Assembly: GCA_902786505.1 (NCBI GenBank) | Contig: CADACS010000006.1 | Coordinates: 1-64,000 of the forward strand | From: an uncultured Planctomycetota bacterium | GTDB taxonomy: Bacteria; Planctomycetota; Planctomycetia; Pirellulales; Thermoguttaceae | Direction: 5' to 3' | Length of the DNA: 64,000 nt | In this document: positions 37,701 to 52,700 of the stretch, one piece after another | Numbering within the stretch: the stretch's first letter is position 1 | Layout: every line of letters starts with the position of its first letter | Notes under the pieces: generated by a model | What the model was told of the DNA's origin: nothing | Databases searched by the model: none | Seen by the model: the letters and a program-made list of their open reading frames with translations, nothing else | Position numbers and translations under genes: made by a program

Positions 37701-40700
37701 AAGAGTGTACGTACCGACGGGCAACGCGCCGAGGTTCTGACGCGCGTAGCTCTGAGTCGCGCCCGGAGCAAGCCAATCGGAATTGCGGAGCCAATCGAAG
37801 TAATCGGCGCCGTCTTGATACCGTCCGACCGTCGTCGCGGAGTACGCGTCGCCGGAAGCGGTAACGCCTTCGATCGCGAAGGTCACGTTGAACTTGTCGT
37901 AGACCGCGACGTCGCCGATATTGGCGATCGCGTAGTCGAGAACGACGTCGTAGCCCGCGATGTAGTGGTTGGTCTGTCTGTTGTCGATGGTCGCGAACCA
38001 GAAGTTGACCGGGTCGTCGTTGAACGAGAGGTCCGGCGTGTAAACGAGCTGGTATTCGAACGCGCCCATGTCGATCGAGTAGACGACCTCGCCGACAATA
38101 ACGCCGGCGTAACGCGGATTGCCCGCCAGGTCGAATTCCACGCCAGGTTTCGCGAGCGCGTTGGAACCTGCGTTGACCGCCGGGCTTTCCATCTTGAGCG
38201 AATAGTCGCCGTTAGCCGCGTCGACGAACTGAGGATCGACGCCGACGAAGCAGCGGTACGCCGCTTCCATCCAGGACGCGTCAAAGGCGACGTCGCCCGT
38301 CGACTCGACGTTCTGGATCAAGGAGTTGCGAAGCTTAACGGTCGCGCCGTTGGCGACGAAGATTTCAACGCCGGAGCCGCTGATCGTTTCGGTCGTTGTT
38401 TCGGTCGTATCTCCAACCGTTTCTTCGGTCGTAATCTCTTTCGTGGTCACGGAGTTGCCGGCGAGAATCGAGTTGTCGATCGCCGCGGATCCGTAGACGT
38501 AGATCGCGCCGCCGAGGAACGCCTCGTTGCTCGCGACGGTAACGTTGACGAGCGTAACCGTCTTGGCGTAGATCGCGCCGCCCTGTTCGGCCGCCTTATT
38601 GTTCGCGATAAGCGCGTTGTTCAGATTGACGGAACCGGCGTTGATCGCGCCGCCGTTATTGGTCGCTTCGTTGCCGGTAACGGCAGCGAGGCCGGAAACC
38701 GTGAAGGCGCCGACCGCAAAGACCGCGCCGCCGTCGACCGCCGTGTTGCCGGTAATCGTCGCCGAGCCGCCGATAACGACGTTCGTCTTAGCGTAAATCG
38801 CGCCGCCTTGGCCGGTAACCTTATTGCTCGACAGAGTCGCGTCGCCGTCGACCTTAACGGAGCCGAGCGAGTAGATCGCCGCGCCGTCGACGCCCGTATT
38901 CGAGGTCGCGGTGAGCGCGCCGGTGATTTCCGTAGAAGTTCCGGAGTTGAGACCGCCGTTGACGTTGTTCGTAACAGCCGCGTCGCCGCCGACCTTAATG
39001 GTCGTGTCCGCAACGACCGCGCCGCTCGAATTCGCCGCCTGGTTGCCGTCCGCGATCAGATCGCCGTCGATCGCGACCGATTTAGCCGCGACGCCGGAGA
39101 CCGTTTCCGCCGTGTTGTTGGAGACGGTCGCGGAGCCGGAGACGGCCATCGCGCCCTTGACGAAGGCCGCGCCGTAAGACGCGCCCGCCTTATTGTCGGT
39201 CGCGCTGAACGCGCCGTTAACGGTCAGCTTCGAGCCGCCGTAGAACGCGCCGTAAGAGCCGCCCGCTTCGTTGCCGGTAAGCGCGAGCGAGCCGAAGGTC
39301 GCGACGCCGCCGGCGTAGATCGCGCCGTAGTCGCCCGTCGCCTTGTTGCCCGTAACGGTCGCGTCGCCTACGACGGTGAACGCCGAGCCGGCGTACGCGG
39401 CGCCGTAATTCGCGCCTTCGTACGCGACGCTTTCGGTCGTTTCGGTCGTCGTCGTGGAATCGACGACGTTTCCTTCTTCGTCGTAGGTGTAAACGGTCGT
39501 CGCCACTTCGGTCTTGACCGCGACCTTGCCGATCGCTTCGTTTTCGGCCATCGTGAGCGCACCGCCGACGTAGACGGATCCCTTAGCGTAGATCGCGCCC
39601 GCGGTCGCCGCCGTGTTGTAGGAGATTTCCGCGTCGCCGTCGATCTTAATCGCGCCGTTTTCAGCCGCGATCGCGCCGTACTTGCCGGAGACGGTCGTCG
39701 TCGTGGTCGTCGTTACGATCGTTTCGCCGTTTTCGCCGGTCGATTCGACTGTTTCGACGTTTTCGGTTACGGATCCGGCCTTATTGCCGGTAATCGTCGC
39801 GTTAGTCGCGACGGAGAACGCGACGCCGGAGTTCGTTACGGCGATCGCGCCGTAGTCGCCGCCCGCGACGTTGTTCTTAACCGTAGCGGAATTCGCCTCG
39901 AAGGACGCCGCCTTGATTGCGCCGTAGTCGCCGCCCGCCTTATTCGAGGAGACGTTCGCGTCGCCGCCGACGGCAACCGCGCCGCTCGCGAAGATCGCGC
40001 CGACGTTCTCGCCGGCTTCGTTGCCGGTAACGGTCGCGTTTCCGCCGACCGTAACGTCGCCCTTAGAGTAAACCGCGCCGTAGGAGCCTTCGGCCGAGTT
40101 GCCGGTAATCGCGGCGTCGCCGGTAACGGAGACGCTCTTGGCGTAAACCGCGCCGTAGTCGCCTTCCGCGGAGTTGTCGGTAATTTGCGCGTTTCCTTCG
40201 ACGGTCAACGCGCCCTTGGTGAAGATCGCGCCGTAAGACGCGCCCGCCTTATTCGAAGAGACGATCGCGGAACCCTTGACCGTCGTCGCGCCTTCAACGT
40301 AGACCGCGCCAACCTGGCCGTCCGCGCTGTTGCCGGAGATGGTCGCGGCGATAACTTCCACGCCCTCTTCAACTTCGACGTTGCCGTTGACGTTCAGCGA
40401 GCCGTTGACGTAGAGCGCGCCGTAGTCGCCGCCGGCCTTATTGCCGGTAATCGTCGCCGTCTTATCGACGGTGACCGTGCCGTTAACGTAAGCGGCGCCG
40501 TAGGATTCGCCCGCCTCGTTGTCGGTCAGCGCCAGGCTGCCGCCGACGGTAACCGGCTTCGACGCGTAGAGCGCGCCGTAGCCGCCGGTCGCCGTATTGC
40601 CGTCGAACGTGGCGTCGCCGGTAACGCGGGTCGCGCCCGCGACCTTAATCGCGCCGTAAGATCCGTTCAACGCGGCGTTTTCGTTCGCGGTCAAATTGCC

Positions 40701-43700
40701 GCCCACGGTGAACGCGCCGCCAATTTCGAGCGCGCCGTACGCGTCGTCGGCCTTATTGCCGTTGATTTCGGCGTTTCCGCCGACCTTAACCGCGGCTCCG
40801 ACATAACCGGCGCCGTAATTGGAGGTTACGTCGTTCGTCGTGGTCGTCGAAACGACATTCGTGCTCGAATCGACGACTTCGCCGGCCTCGTTGAGAACTT
40901 CGGTCAGCGTCGTAACTTCGACGGTAACCGTTTCGCTTCCGCTCGCCTTATTGGCGTCGAGCGTCAGATCGCCCGCGACGCCAAGTTCGTTCGCGACGTA
41001 GAACGCGCCGTACGAGGACGCGGAGTTATTGGAGATATTCGCGTTCGCGTCGAACTTCGCGGAGCCGTTCTCAACGAAGAACGCGCCGTAACTGCCGTTA
41101 AAGGTCTTGGTCGTGGTAACGGTCGTCGTGGTCGTGCGAATTCGAGCGCCGTCTTCTTCGCGAATGCTTTCCTGGACGTCTTCGGTCGTTTCGCGCGTCA
41201 CTTTCGCGGCCGCGCCTGCGACGTTATTGACGATCGTCGCGTCGCCGACAATCTCGAGCGCCGCGCCGGAGCCGGACGCGTAGATCGCGCCGACGTCGCC
41301 CGTCGCCTTATTGCCGGAGATCGTGGCTTCGGCGCCGATATAGACGGTCTCGGCCGCAATTGCGCCGTAGTCGCCGCCCGCGACGTTGTTCGCAACGATC
41401 GCCGCGCCGCCGATCTCAACCTGAGTCGCCGAAATGGCGCCGTAGTTGTCGGTCGCGCTGTTGCCGGAGATCGAAGCGGTTCCGGTTACGGTCAGCTTCT
41501 GGACGCCCATCGCGCCGAAGGAACCGGCCGTAGCCTTGTTCGAATCGATAACCGCGTTTCCGCCGATCGCGACGTTCTTCGCGAAGCCCGCGCCGTAGGA
41601 GCCGCCCGCGACGTTTTCGGAGATATCCGCGTCGCCGCCGACCGTAAGATTGCCGTTTTCAATGAAGAACGCGCCGAAGTCGCCGCCGGCCTTGTTCTTA
41701 TTGATGGTCGCGTTTCCGCCGACCGTAACGTCGCCCGTCGTCTTGAACGCGCCGACAAGGTCGCCGGCTTCGTTGCCGGTGAACGTGGCGTCGCCGGTAA
41801 CGTCGATTGCTTTCGCTTCGATCGCGCCGATCGCGCCCGTCGCGGTATTGTCGTTAACGATCGCGTTTCCGCCGACCGCGAAGGTATTGGCCGCGTAGAT
41901 CGCGCCGACGCTGCCGCCCGCCGTATTGCCGATTACGGTCGCGTCGCCGGTAATCGCGACGTCGGCCGCGGAACCCGCGCCGAAGTTGCCCGCGGCGCTG
42001 TTGTTCGAAATATTCGCCGCGCCGCCGACGGTAACGTTGCCGGACGCGCGGAAGGCGCCTTCGCTGCCGCCCGCTTTATTGCCGGTAATCGCCGCGTCGC
42101 CCGCGATTCCAATATTGGCCGCGGCAATCGCGCCCACGTCGCCGGTCTTGGCTTCGTTGTTGGCGACGGTCGCGTTTCCGCCGACCGTAACGTCGCCGGA
42201 CGCATAGATCGCGCCGAACGCGCCTTCGGCCTTGTTGTTCTCAATATTGGCGTTTCCGGTAATCGCGACGCTCTTCGCCTGAATCGCGCCGTAGTCGCCG
42301 CCGGCCGTATTGCCGGTCACGGTCGCGCTTCCGCCGACCGCGACGTTATTGGCCGCGTAGATCGCGCCGACTTCGCCGCCGGCCGCGTTGTTCGCAACGG
42401 TCGCGTCGCCGGTAACCGTAACGCTGTTCGCCTTAATCGCGCCGTAGTCGCCAGCCGCGGAGTTGCCGCTGATCTCGGCCGCGCCGTTAATCGTAACGTC
42501 GCCCGAGGCCTCGATCGCGCCGACGCCGCCGCCCGCCGTATTGCCGACGATCTTCGCGACGTAGCCCGCGTATGGAATTTCGTTGCCGTCGTCGTCGAAG
42601 GTCGATTCGACGACGCCGTTGACGACGACGTTGCCCGCGACGTACATCGCGCCGTAATTGCGGTTCGCCTTATTGCCGGACGCTTCAAAGACGCCCGCGA
42701 CTTCAAGGTCGCCGTTGATAACCGCCGCGCCGTAGTCGCCGATAGCCTCGACGGTCGACGTGGTTTCCGTGGTCGGCTCGGAGCCGTCGGCGGGAGTCGT
42801 AACGACGGTCGTTTCGGTAACGACGGTTCCGTCCGCGGTATTGTTCGTAAAGCTCGCGTTGCCGCCGAACTTAACGTCGTCGGCCGCGTACAGGGCGCCG
42901 GCCGAACCGTGCGCTTCGTTCTTATTGAACAGGACATTGCCGCCGAATTCGGCGCCGCCCGCCGCGATATAGATCGCGCCGCCGAGCGCCGAGTAGGTCG
43001 TCTTCTTGACGGTCGTCAGAATGGTTTCGCCTTCCGGCCCGACCGTTTCGGTCGTCGTCTCGGTAACGTCGGTCGCAACCGTGCCGGCGACGTTCGTCGC
43101 GACGGTCGCGTCGCCCGCGACGACTACGGAGTCGATCGCGTAGATCGCGCCGCCGTCGCCGCCCGCCTTATTGCCGGAAATATTGGAGGCGCCTTCGCCG
43201 ACCTTGACGTAGCTCTTGGAGTAAATCGCGCCGCCCTGCGATCCGGCCTGGTTGCCGGTCGCCGTGAGCGCGCCGTTCGTCTCGAACGACTGAGCGAAGA
43301 TCGCGCCGCCCGCGCCTTCCGCGACGTTGTTCTTGGCCGTGACGGAGCCCTTGACGAGGACCGCGCCGGTCGCGTTAATCGCCGCGCCTTGCGCGCCGGA
43401 GTTGTTCTGGAGATCCGCGTCCCCTTCGACCGTAACGTCGCCGTTGGCGATAATCGCGCCGCCGACGTTGCCGGTCGCGGTCGCCGCGCCGCCGACCGTA
43501 ATTCCGGAATCGGAGACGAGCGCGCCGGAGTTGGTCGCGTTTTCGTTGGTATTGACGGTCAGATTGCCGCCGACCGCGACCGATTGCGCGCGAACGCCGG
43601 ACACGGAGTCCGCCGTATTGCGGGACACGGACGCGTCGCCGGTCACGTTGAACGCGCCGTTGATATAGGCCGCGCCGTAATCGCCGCCCGCGTAGTTGCC

Positions 43701-46700
43701 GTCGAGCGCGGCGTTTCCGCCGACCGTAACGTCGCCGTTCGCCGTGAACGCGCCGTAAGCGCCGCCCGCGGTATTATTGCTGGCGTTGAGCGAGCCGCCG
43801 ACGTTAACCGCGCCGCCGGATACAAACGCGCCGTAATCGCCGGTCGCGGAGTTGCCCGTCGCGGTCAGGTCGCCGATTACGTCGAACGAAGCCGCGGCAA
43901 TCGCGCCCACGTCGCCGTCGAGCGCCCTGTTGGCCGTCGCGGTCAGATTTCCTTCGACGTCGAGCGCGCCTTCGATCAAGGCCGCGCCATAGCCGGCTCC
44001 GGCCTGGTTGCTCGCGAAGTCCGCGTTTCCGCCGACCGTTGCGTCGCCCTTAACGTAAGCGGCGCCGTAGCTTCCAGCCGCCGTATTGCTCGCGAACGTC
44101 GCGTTTCCTCTGACGTCGAGCCCCTTGGCGTACAGCGCGCCGTAGTCGCCGCCCTTCGCGGTATTGTTCGAGAGATTCGCGTCGAGCCCGACGGAGAGCG
44201 GGCCGTTCGCGTAGAAACCGCCGTAGGAGCCGTCCGCTTCGTTGCCGGTAACCGTGAGGCCGCCGGTCACGTTGACCGCGCCGTTGGCGAAGACCGCGCC
44301 GTAGTCGCCCTTGACTTCGTCGACGTACTGGCTCGCGATCGCCTTATTGCCAGTCGCGATGAAATCGCCCGCCACGTTGAAGCCGGCTTCCGCGTAGACC
44401 GCGCCGCCCGCTTCCGCTTCGTTGCCGGTAAAGGTCGCCGCGACGGTCGATTCGGAGTTCGGATCGGCCGCGAAGTTCAGATTCGCAACCTTAGAGGCGT
44501 AGATCGCGCCGCCGACGACGTTGCGGGACGCGTAGTCGGCCGCGACCGCCTTATTGCCGGTAAAGACGCTGGCGACGACCGTCGTGTCGACGAGCGTATA
44601 GATCGCGCCCGCGCGTTCGGCCGTATTCGAGGAGAACGTCGTGTTCTCGACGGTCAGCGCGCCCGTTTGCGCCGCAATCGCGCCGCCCGCGAACGCCTTG
44701 TTGCCGGTGAACGTCGCGTTCTTAATGGCGGTCGACGCGTCGGTGTCGGTAAAGACCGCGCCGCCGAAGTCGGTCGCCGTATTGTTCGAGAACGTACCGC
44801 CGTCGACGGTCAGATAGCCGCGGTTGGAGATCGCGCCGCCAAGACCCGCGCGGAGGTGTTCGCCGTCTTCCGTCGTCTTGCCCCAGAACGCCAGGTTGTC
44901 GGAGAAGTTGACGTTTTGGAGATGCAGTTCGCCGTAGTTGACCAGCGCGCCGCCGACGCTCGAATAACCTTCCTTCATGGACAGGTCGGAAATGGTAACG
45001 TTCGCGGTCGCGTCGATGACGAACATATTCGTGATATTCGCGCCGGCTACCGTTACGTTGTTGTCTTCGCCCAGAATGACGAGTTCGCGATCGACGAGCA
45101 GATCGTCGGAGCCGATAAGCTTTGCGAATCCGGTCGCAACGATCGGGCCCTTCGCGGGATCGATCGTGATCGTCTTGCCCCTCATCTTCGCAGGATCGAA
45201 GGTAACGGTGGCGTCGACTTCTTTGGTCAGAGTCGCGACGCCGTTGCGAACGTCGAGCAGCGAACCGTCGGCAAGGGTAATCGCCTTCTCGACGCGCGCG
45301 TTGCGCGTAGAGAGCGAACCGATCGCGAGGCTCGCGAAGCTCAGGCTGGAGCCGTCTTCGTATTCGACGATCGTGCCGTCTTCAAAGACGAACGCGCCCT
45401 GCGGATACTGCTCGTTCTGGTAGTACGTGAAGTTCACGTTCGAGTAGGAGAACCGCATTCCGTCTTGCAGAACGATATCGCCTTCCGGAGTCGAGAGGAC
45501 GTTGTAGGTGTAGTGCGTACCTTCCTGATCGTTCAGGCCGGAATCGTCGACGTAGTGGATGTACTGGTCGGTCTGGAGCTCGAAGCTCGCGGAAGTTCCG
45601 TCCGGATACGTGATCGGGCCCTTGTCGAGCGCTTCTTTCGAGACGCGCGGGGAATCCGGATCGACGCCGTACGTGAAGTAACCGCCGTTCATCTGGTAAT
45701 GATAGTAGATCGAGCGGCCGTTGAGGAGGAATTCGTCGCCTTCCTGCAGGTCGATCTGTTCGCCGTTCTTAATAACGACGTCGACCGACTGCGTCAGCCA
45801 GCCGTCGACGACGGTGAGAACTTCGCCGTTTTCGAGCGTGAAGGTCGTGCCGTCGGCAACCAGGAACGTCGAGACGTATTTATAGCCGGCGGCCGCGTCG
45901 ACCGCTTCGCGGAGCGAAGTCAGGCCGTCGGTCGCGTCGACGACGTCGCGTTCGGTCGTAACGACCGTGCTCGGTTCGGAGTAAACGTTGAAGTTGCCGA
46001 CGAATACGTTGTTGTTGTCGCCTTCGTATCCGTCTTCTTCGCCGTATTCGTAAATGGCTCCGACGCCTTCAATATCGAGCGTAACGGTAACCGTATAGTA
46101 CCCGACGGGCAGCGCGCCAAAGTTCGTCATGAGGCTCTTTTCGCCGTTGACGTCGATCCAGTCGGAAACGTTGAGCCAATCGTGATAATTGAATTCGGTG
46201 GCGAAACTCTGCGCCGCAAGCGTCTGATCGTAGATCGTGTTCCCGCTCGCGTCGACGCCGACGAGCTTGACGTTAAACTTGAAGTTGTCGATAACGCGCG
46301 CGTCGCCAACGTTTTGAACGTTGAAGTTAATGCAGACGTCCTGACCGGAAATGTAGTAATTGAGCTCGGTCGTATTGTCGCCGACGATTACCTGAGTCCC
46401 CCAGTAATCGACCGTTTCGGCCAAGAGGGCGAGGTCGGGCGCAAGCGTCGTCTGATATTCGTACGCGCCCATATCGACCGTGCGGACCTCGCCGCCGATC
46501 GTCAGACCGACGCGGCGCGCGTTGCCGGCCAAGTCGGTCGCCGCGGTATCGAGGCTGTTGCTTCCTGCGTTAATCGCGGGCGACGCCTTCTTGAGGCCGT
46601 AGTTCGAATTGAGCTGAGGATCGACGCCGAGAATCGAGCGGTATTCGGCGACGGTCGTAAACGCCGTCGGGCCGACCTGGGCGATATTGGCAAGCAGCGA

Positions 46701-49700
46701 GTTGCGAAGCGTCGTGGAAGCGCCTTCGGCGGTATAGAGATCGAAGCCGTTCGCCGCGCCCGTATTGTTCGCGAGAATCGAGTTGTCGACCGTCGCGTTG
46801 CCGGCGTTATAGAAGCCCGCGCCGTCCGCCGCCTTGTTGTCGGCGATCGTCACGTTGACAAAGGTCGTCGTCGACGCCGCGTAGATCGCGCCGCCGTAGG
46901 TCGTCGCCTTGTTCTTGGCAAAGAGGCTGTTCGAGGCGTCCAAGAGGCCGGTCGAGTAGATCGCCGCGCCGTTGTTCGCCGTATTGCTCATGAACGTTCC
47001 GCCGATAATCTTAACGGAGGAATTCTCGCCGCCGTAAATCGCGCCGCCGTCGCTCGTGGCCGCGTTCGTCTTGAACGTGGAACCGACGATCTGCGCCGAG
47101 CCGTCGGTATAGATCGCGGCGCCAGACTGAGCCTTGATGCCGGTATAGGAAGAACCCGCGTCTTCCATGATGCCGCCGTTGTAAATCGCGCCGCCGACGC
47201 CGCTCGCGGTCGACTTCGTGAAGACGGCCGCTTCGATCGTCAGCTTGGAATTCTCGCCGTTGTAGATCGCGCCGCCGTCGATAGAAGAGGTTCCGTTGAA
47301 CGTGGAATCGTAAACGCTCAAATCGGCCGCGCCAATATTGGCGATCGCGCCGCCGCGATACGCGCCGGTCGTGTTCTTAAAGGCCGACCGGGCGACGGTT
47401 ACAATACCGCCGTCGTTGTAGATCGCGCCGCCGTTTTCGCCGGACGTGCCCGTAAAGGTCGTTTCGTCGACCGTCAGGACGCCCTTGCTGTAAATCGGGC
47501 TGCGCAGACCGTAATCGCCGGTAAACGTCGTTCCCGCGCTGATATTGGCGGAACCGAGGTTGAAGATAATCGCGCTGTTTTCGGCCTTGTTGTTGGCAAA
47601 GGTCGACTCGATAACGTTGAGGGTCGCGCCCGAGGCGTTGTAAATGAGCGAGCCAAGTTTCGCGTCGTTGTCGGTGAATTCGACCTGATTGATCGTCAAC
47701 TTGCCGTAGTTCTCGAGAATAGCGCCGTCTTCTTCCGACGTCGCGCCTTCAAACGCGAAGTGCAGAATGGAGACGTCCGCGCCCTGCTTGATGTAGAACA
47801 GGCACGGATCGTCGCTGCTGCTCGTAATCGTCAGGTCGAGGAGAGCGCCGTCAGGATCGACGCAGTCGAGCGTAAAGGTCTTGTCGAGCGTGAGCGGACC
47901 CTGAGTAAGAACGAACGTCTCGCCGTCGAGGTAGGTCGCAAAGACGACCGCGTTCGATTCGCGAGAGACGCGTTTGACGAGCGCGCGGCCCGCCTTGTAG
48001 GAGTATTCCTCGCCGTTGAGAATGACCGTCGTACCGGCGGCAAGCTTCGTCGAGGAAACAGCTTCCGTATTGTAGACAAACTTGCCGTCGTCGTAAGTTA
48101 CCGTATAGCCGTTCGAGAGCGTAACGACGGTGCCTTCTTCGAGGTAGTAGCGGACGTTGTTGGAATCGACGTACGAGTCGGAAACGAAGGTGAGTTCCGT
48201 GTCGCCGACGACAATCTTATCGCCGTCGTTGACTTCGTAAGTCGTAACGACGGTTACGATAAAGCGGTCTTGCGCGTAATCGTATACGGCGGTTTCGCCG
48301 TTGGCGAGCGTAACGACCGAACCGTCCGGAACGATCGCGACGTCGTCGGTCGCTTCGCGGCGGAATACGCCGTTGACGACGGTTACGACCGAACCGTCGG
48401 CCATGACGAAGGAACCTTGACTCTGGACGTCGTCGCGCGTGTACTGCGCGGTAACTTCCGTATTGGTCCAAACGCCGTCGACGAGTTCGACGTCCACGTC
48501 GTTAATCGTGGCGACGGTTCCCTCGGGCACGTCGACAATATTGCCGTCTTCGTCGTAGAAGACGTCGACAACGTAAGTAACGACGACCGTTTCCTGAACG
48601 TCCCACTTAATAATCTGGCCGTCGCTGAACGTATAGACGACGCCGGACGCGTTGACCCAGTCGGTTCCGTTGAACGTGTATTCGATTCCGCCCAGTTCGA
48701 CCATGGCGCCGACCGGCGCGACGACCGTATTGCCGTCCGCGTCCTTGAACGCGCCGTCCGCCGCGCTCCACGTCGCCGTGACGGAGCCGTCCTTCGTGAA
48801 CGTGAACTGTTCGCCCGGATAGACCTGATACGCGGACGTTACGTCGACGTAGAACTTGCCGTTGATGACTTTATACGTAACGCCGTTCGCTTCGAAGACG
48901 TCGCCGTCTTGGAGCGCGATTTCACTGTAGTAGAAGCTGCCCGCGTAGACCTCGACCGCTTCGCGGAGCGAAATCTCGCCGTCGTAAGGATCGACGACGT
49001 CGGCCGTCGTCGTAACGACGATCGAATCGTTAATGGAGACGGGCGACTCGACGAAATCGAAGTAGGACGTCGTTAAGAAGAAGTTGTTGTTCTCATTGTA
49101 TTCGGCGACCGCTTCGTTCGTGTCGATAGCGTACCCGAAGACGAAATACCCTTCTTCGTTCTGCTCCGCCATAACGCCCTGATCGATCATGCCGTCGACG
49201 AGCGCCTGCGCGGAATCAAGCCGGATATTTTCAAGCAGAATGTAGCTTTCGGAACCGTCGTACTGATACGTCTGGACTTCGCCGGTCGCCAGGTTCGTGC
49301 ACGTAATCGTCGCGACGCCGGAGCCGCCGGGCATAGCCGCGTTCGGGCCGAACTCGACCTTGACGGTCATGATCGCGACGCCCGTGTCTTTCGTGCTGCT
49401 GGCGTACATCGCCGCCTTCGGAGTGTAGGCGTCGTACTTCCACATGTAGACGGTCGTTTCAAAGTCGGTCGAAATGGCCGGACCCTGATTGATGATCGCC
49501 ATATTCAGATAGAGCTGCTCGTCGACGAGGAACGGAGCGACGGAGCCGGTCTGGTCGTCGATCGCGCGAGAGACGACGATCGAGTTTTCCCAGTTGTTGA
49601 CGACGTCGGAACCGGCGGAAGTCGGAACAAATCCCGTAAGGTCAGGATTGTCCAGAACTTCGTACGCGCCGGAATCGATGCGGGAACCGCCGATACGGGT

Positions 49701-52700
49701 CTGGCCGGCAAGGTCGGTCGGGAAGTCGCTCGCGCCTACGAAGTAGCGCGTCTCATGCATATTGGCGTATCGATAGGCCTGGACGTAATTGTTCGTAAAG
49801 TCGAGGCTGGTCGAAAGATTGGCATTAACGCCGCGATTGACCGCGAGCGAATCGCCGGTCAGACGCAGATTCCAGAATCCCCAGAGCTCGTTGCTCCAGT
49901 CTTCCGAAGCGTAATCGCGGTAGCTTACGAAGCCAGGATCGTAAACGGTAACCGGGGAGCCGACTTCGCCGCCGGCGGAAGTGCCGATGAGGCTTCTGGC
50001 GTCGCCGATAGAGTCGCGGCCGTTGCGGTACGCGTCCAAACGGGAGTTGCGCGCTTCGTTGCCGATAATAGTGGCGTATACGCGGTTAGTCCCGGAAAGT
50101 TCGTTGTAGACGTCGGCGCCAAAGACGGCGTAGTTCTTCGCGATAATACTGTTGTACGCGTTGATAACGCCGTAGTTTTCGATACCGCCGCCGGAGTAGT
50201 CCGCCGTGTTGCCCGCTACGGTAACGCTGCTCATCGTAATGACGCCGCCGGACTCGTTGAAAACGCCGCCGCCGACCGCGCCGTCGTCCGTTACCTTATT
50301 GCCGATAACCGCCGAGTTGATCAGCATGAGCCAGCCGTCATGCTGCGCGTTGTCTTCGTATTCGCCGCCGGAGTTGTACACGCCGCCGCCCGCCTTCAGC
50401 GCGCGGTTGCCCGCGATAATCGAGTCGCCGATGGTCAGCCAGCCGTAGTTGTTGTACACGCCGCCGCCGTTGTTGACCTGCGCGGTCGAGGTGCCGCGGG
50501 ACGCGTTGCCGCCCGTAATTATGAAGCCGTACATTTCAACCGTCGTATTGTCGACGTAAATCGTACGGAATCTGTCGTGAGCGTCGAACGTAATACCCGG
50601 TATGCTGTATTCGTTGTTCCACGCGGGCGTCGCGTCTAAAACGTACCGTTTCGCGGCCCAAGGCTGATTGACAAGACCGCGCGAATACGTGAACGTCAGC
50701 GTGCTGTTAAGATCGATCGTCGTATTGGCGAGCGATTCGTTGAAGCGCAGCGTGTTGCCCAGGAACGTCTGACCGTCTTCGAGCCGGCGGCCGCTGTAGA
50801 CGAACGCTTCCTGCCAGTTCAGAACGTTGTCGACGCCGTTTGCGTTCGACATGACGGTTACGTTCATCTGCGCGTCGTCAATATAGAAATTCTCGTACGA
50901 TTCATGCAGCGTCAGGGTGTACTGACCAAGGCTGCCGTAGTCGGAATAACCGCTGGTCGAGCTGGAGCCCTGTCCGACGCCTTCAACCGCGATATAGTAC
51001 TTCTTGCCGGCTTCCAGTTCGGGCGTGACAAAGTGCGAGAACGTGGTGTAGACGGAATCGTCTATCGCGTAGTACCCTTCCTTCAGAATCGTCTTCGCTT
51101 CGTCGAGATAAACGGGATTGCCGAACTGGTCGACGACGTAGAAGCGGTAGTCGGAGTCGTACGCGTTATTGCTGAGGAACGCGTGCGTCTTTTCGCCGTA
51201 TCCGAGCTTCAAAACGTTTCCGTCCAGATCGAGCAGGACGTTGTTTCCGAACTCGTCCAAGAGGGAGACGCGGACGTTCAGGTTCGTGTAATCGTGCGTA
51301 TCCGCGTAGTACAGACCGCCAAAGACCGGATTCTCTTCTTCGGAATGATTGCGGACGGTGCAGTTGAAATCGCGGTCGATAAAGCGGTCGTCGGCGCCGT
51401 CGCCGGAAACGTCGACAACGTAGGTTCCGCCGTAAGAGACGAACGAGAACACGTCGACGTCGGTGCGGCGTTCGATAACGCTCTCGACCCGGTATGTACC
51501 CGCGTTCGGATTGTAAACGTTGAGGTTAACGTCGACGTAGAAGTCGCCCAGGTCGGTCGCCGTCGTATACGTATCGCCGTGTTCGTCGGTGCGGTATCCG
51601 ACGACGCTGGCGATAATCGCGACGTCGTCTTCAAAGTTCGTCGCGTTAACGTAGTCGCCGTTGCTCCACTGCGTCATAGTGCAGTAGTAGCCCGCGCCCA
51701 TGATCGGCGCCCAGTCGGAGCTGTTTTCGCCCGTGTAGTATTCGTTGTGTTCGTAACCGTCGTGGTGCAGACCGAGCGAATGGCCGACTTCGTGCGACGC
51801 GGCTTCCGCGATCGCTTTAGCGCCCAGACCGAGGTCGTAAGGATAGACGTAGTTGTGCGTCTTCGCCGTTCCGAACGAACCGACGCCGGAAAGGCCGCCT
51901 GCAGACGGGCTGTAGCCGCCGATTACGCAGCGAATGCCCTTCGACGCGCGCGCCCACACGGCCGCGTTTGTCGTTACGTTGACGTTGAACGGCGCGTAAT
52001 CTTCAGCGACGCGCCGATAGATCTCTTCGATCATCTGGAGCTCTGCGACGCCGTAGCCGTTGGAGCCGTCCATATCGAACTGAGGATGCGCCAGACCGTC
52101 CCAGCCGTTCCCTTCGTCGCCGCCGAAATACAGATAGATAACGTTTTCGGTATTGCCGGGCATACTCTCGAGCGAAAGAATCGCGTTCTGATTCATTTCC
52201 GCCGCGGGAAGAGCTTTCGTGTACTGCGCCAGCCAAGAGAAACCGACGATGGTCGAAGTATACGTTACGCTGCTGCTGTTGGCGACCGAGCTGTAATACT
52301 GGAATCCTTCGGGGAACGTTCTTTCGTTAACGAGCCCGCCGCTGGAATTGATATAGGTATAGGGCTCGGTAACGAGCGTCAGAGAATTGGCGCCGTTGAG
52401 GAGGTAGTTGTGGTACGTGTCGTAACCGGAACCGTTGGAACGTTCGTCATAGTAATAGGTTCCGTTGTACGTTCCGTTCTGTTCGTTATTCCCGTAATAC
52501 TGGTAGGATACGCTGGAGCTGTGCGTTCCGTAAAGCGGGTTGGTGCAGATGAGGCCGTAGTAGTCGGCGGAGTTGTTGGTCGTATTGCCGTAATAGGTCA
52601 GCGAACTGCCGTTGTAGTAGTAGCCCCACACGGAAACGTATTCGCGGGAGACGTTGCCCCGGCTGTCGGTCGTTTGAACTTCCATGGTGACGGCGTTGCC

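Noticed and set aside
38400-44900. CRISPR-like repetitive array
   Set aside because: The recurrent short strings are degenerate, in frame, and encode beta-helix units; there are no uniform repeats with unique spacers.
32049-49076. 5,675-codon open reading frame on the plus strand
   Set aside because: It is the exact codon-register complement of the giant surface gene. Its translation is Arg/Asp/Val-rich nonsense without domains, and it exists because the real gene avoids TTA, CTA and TCA.
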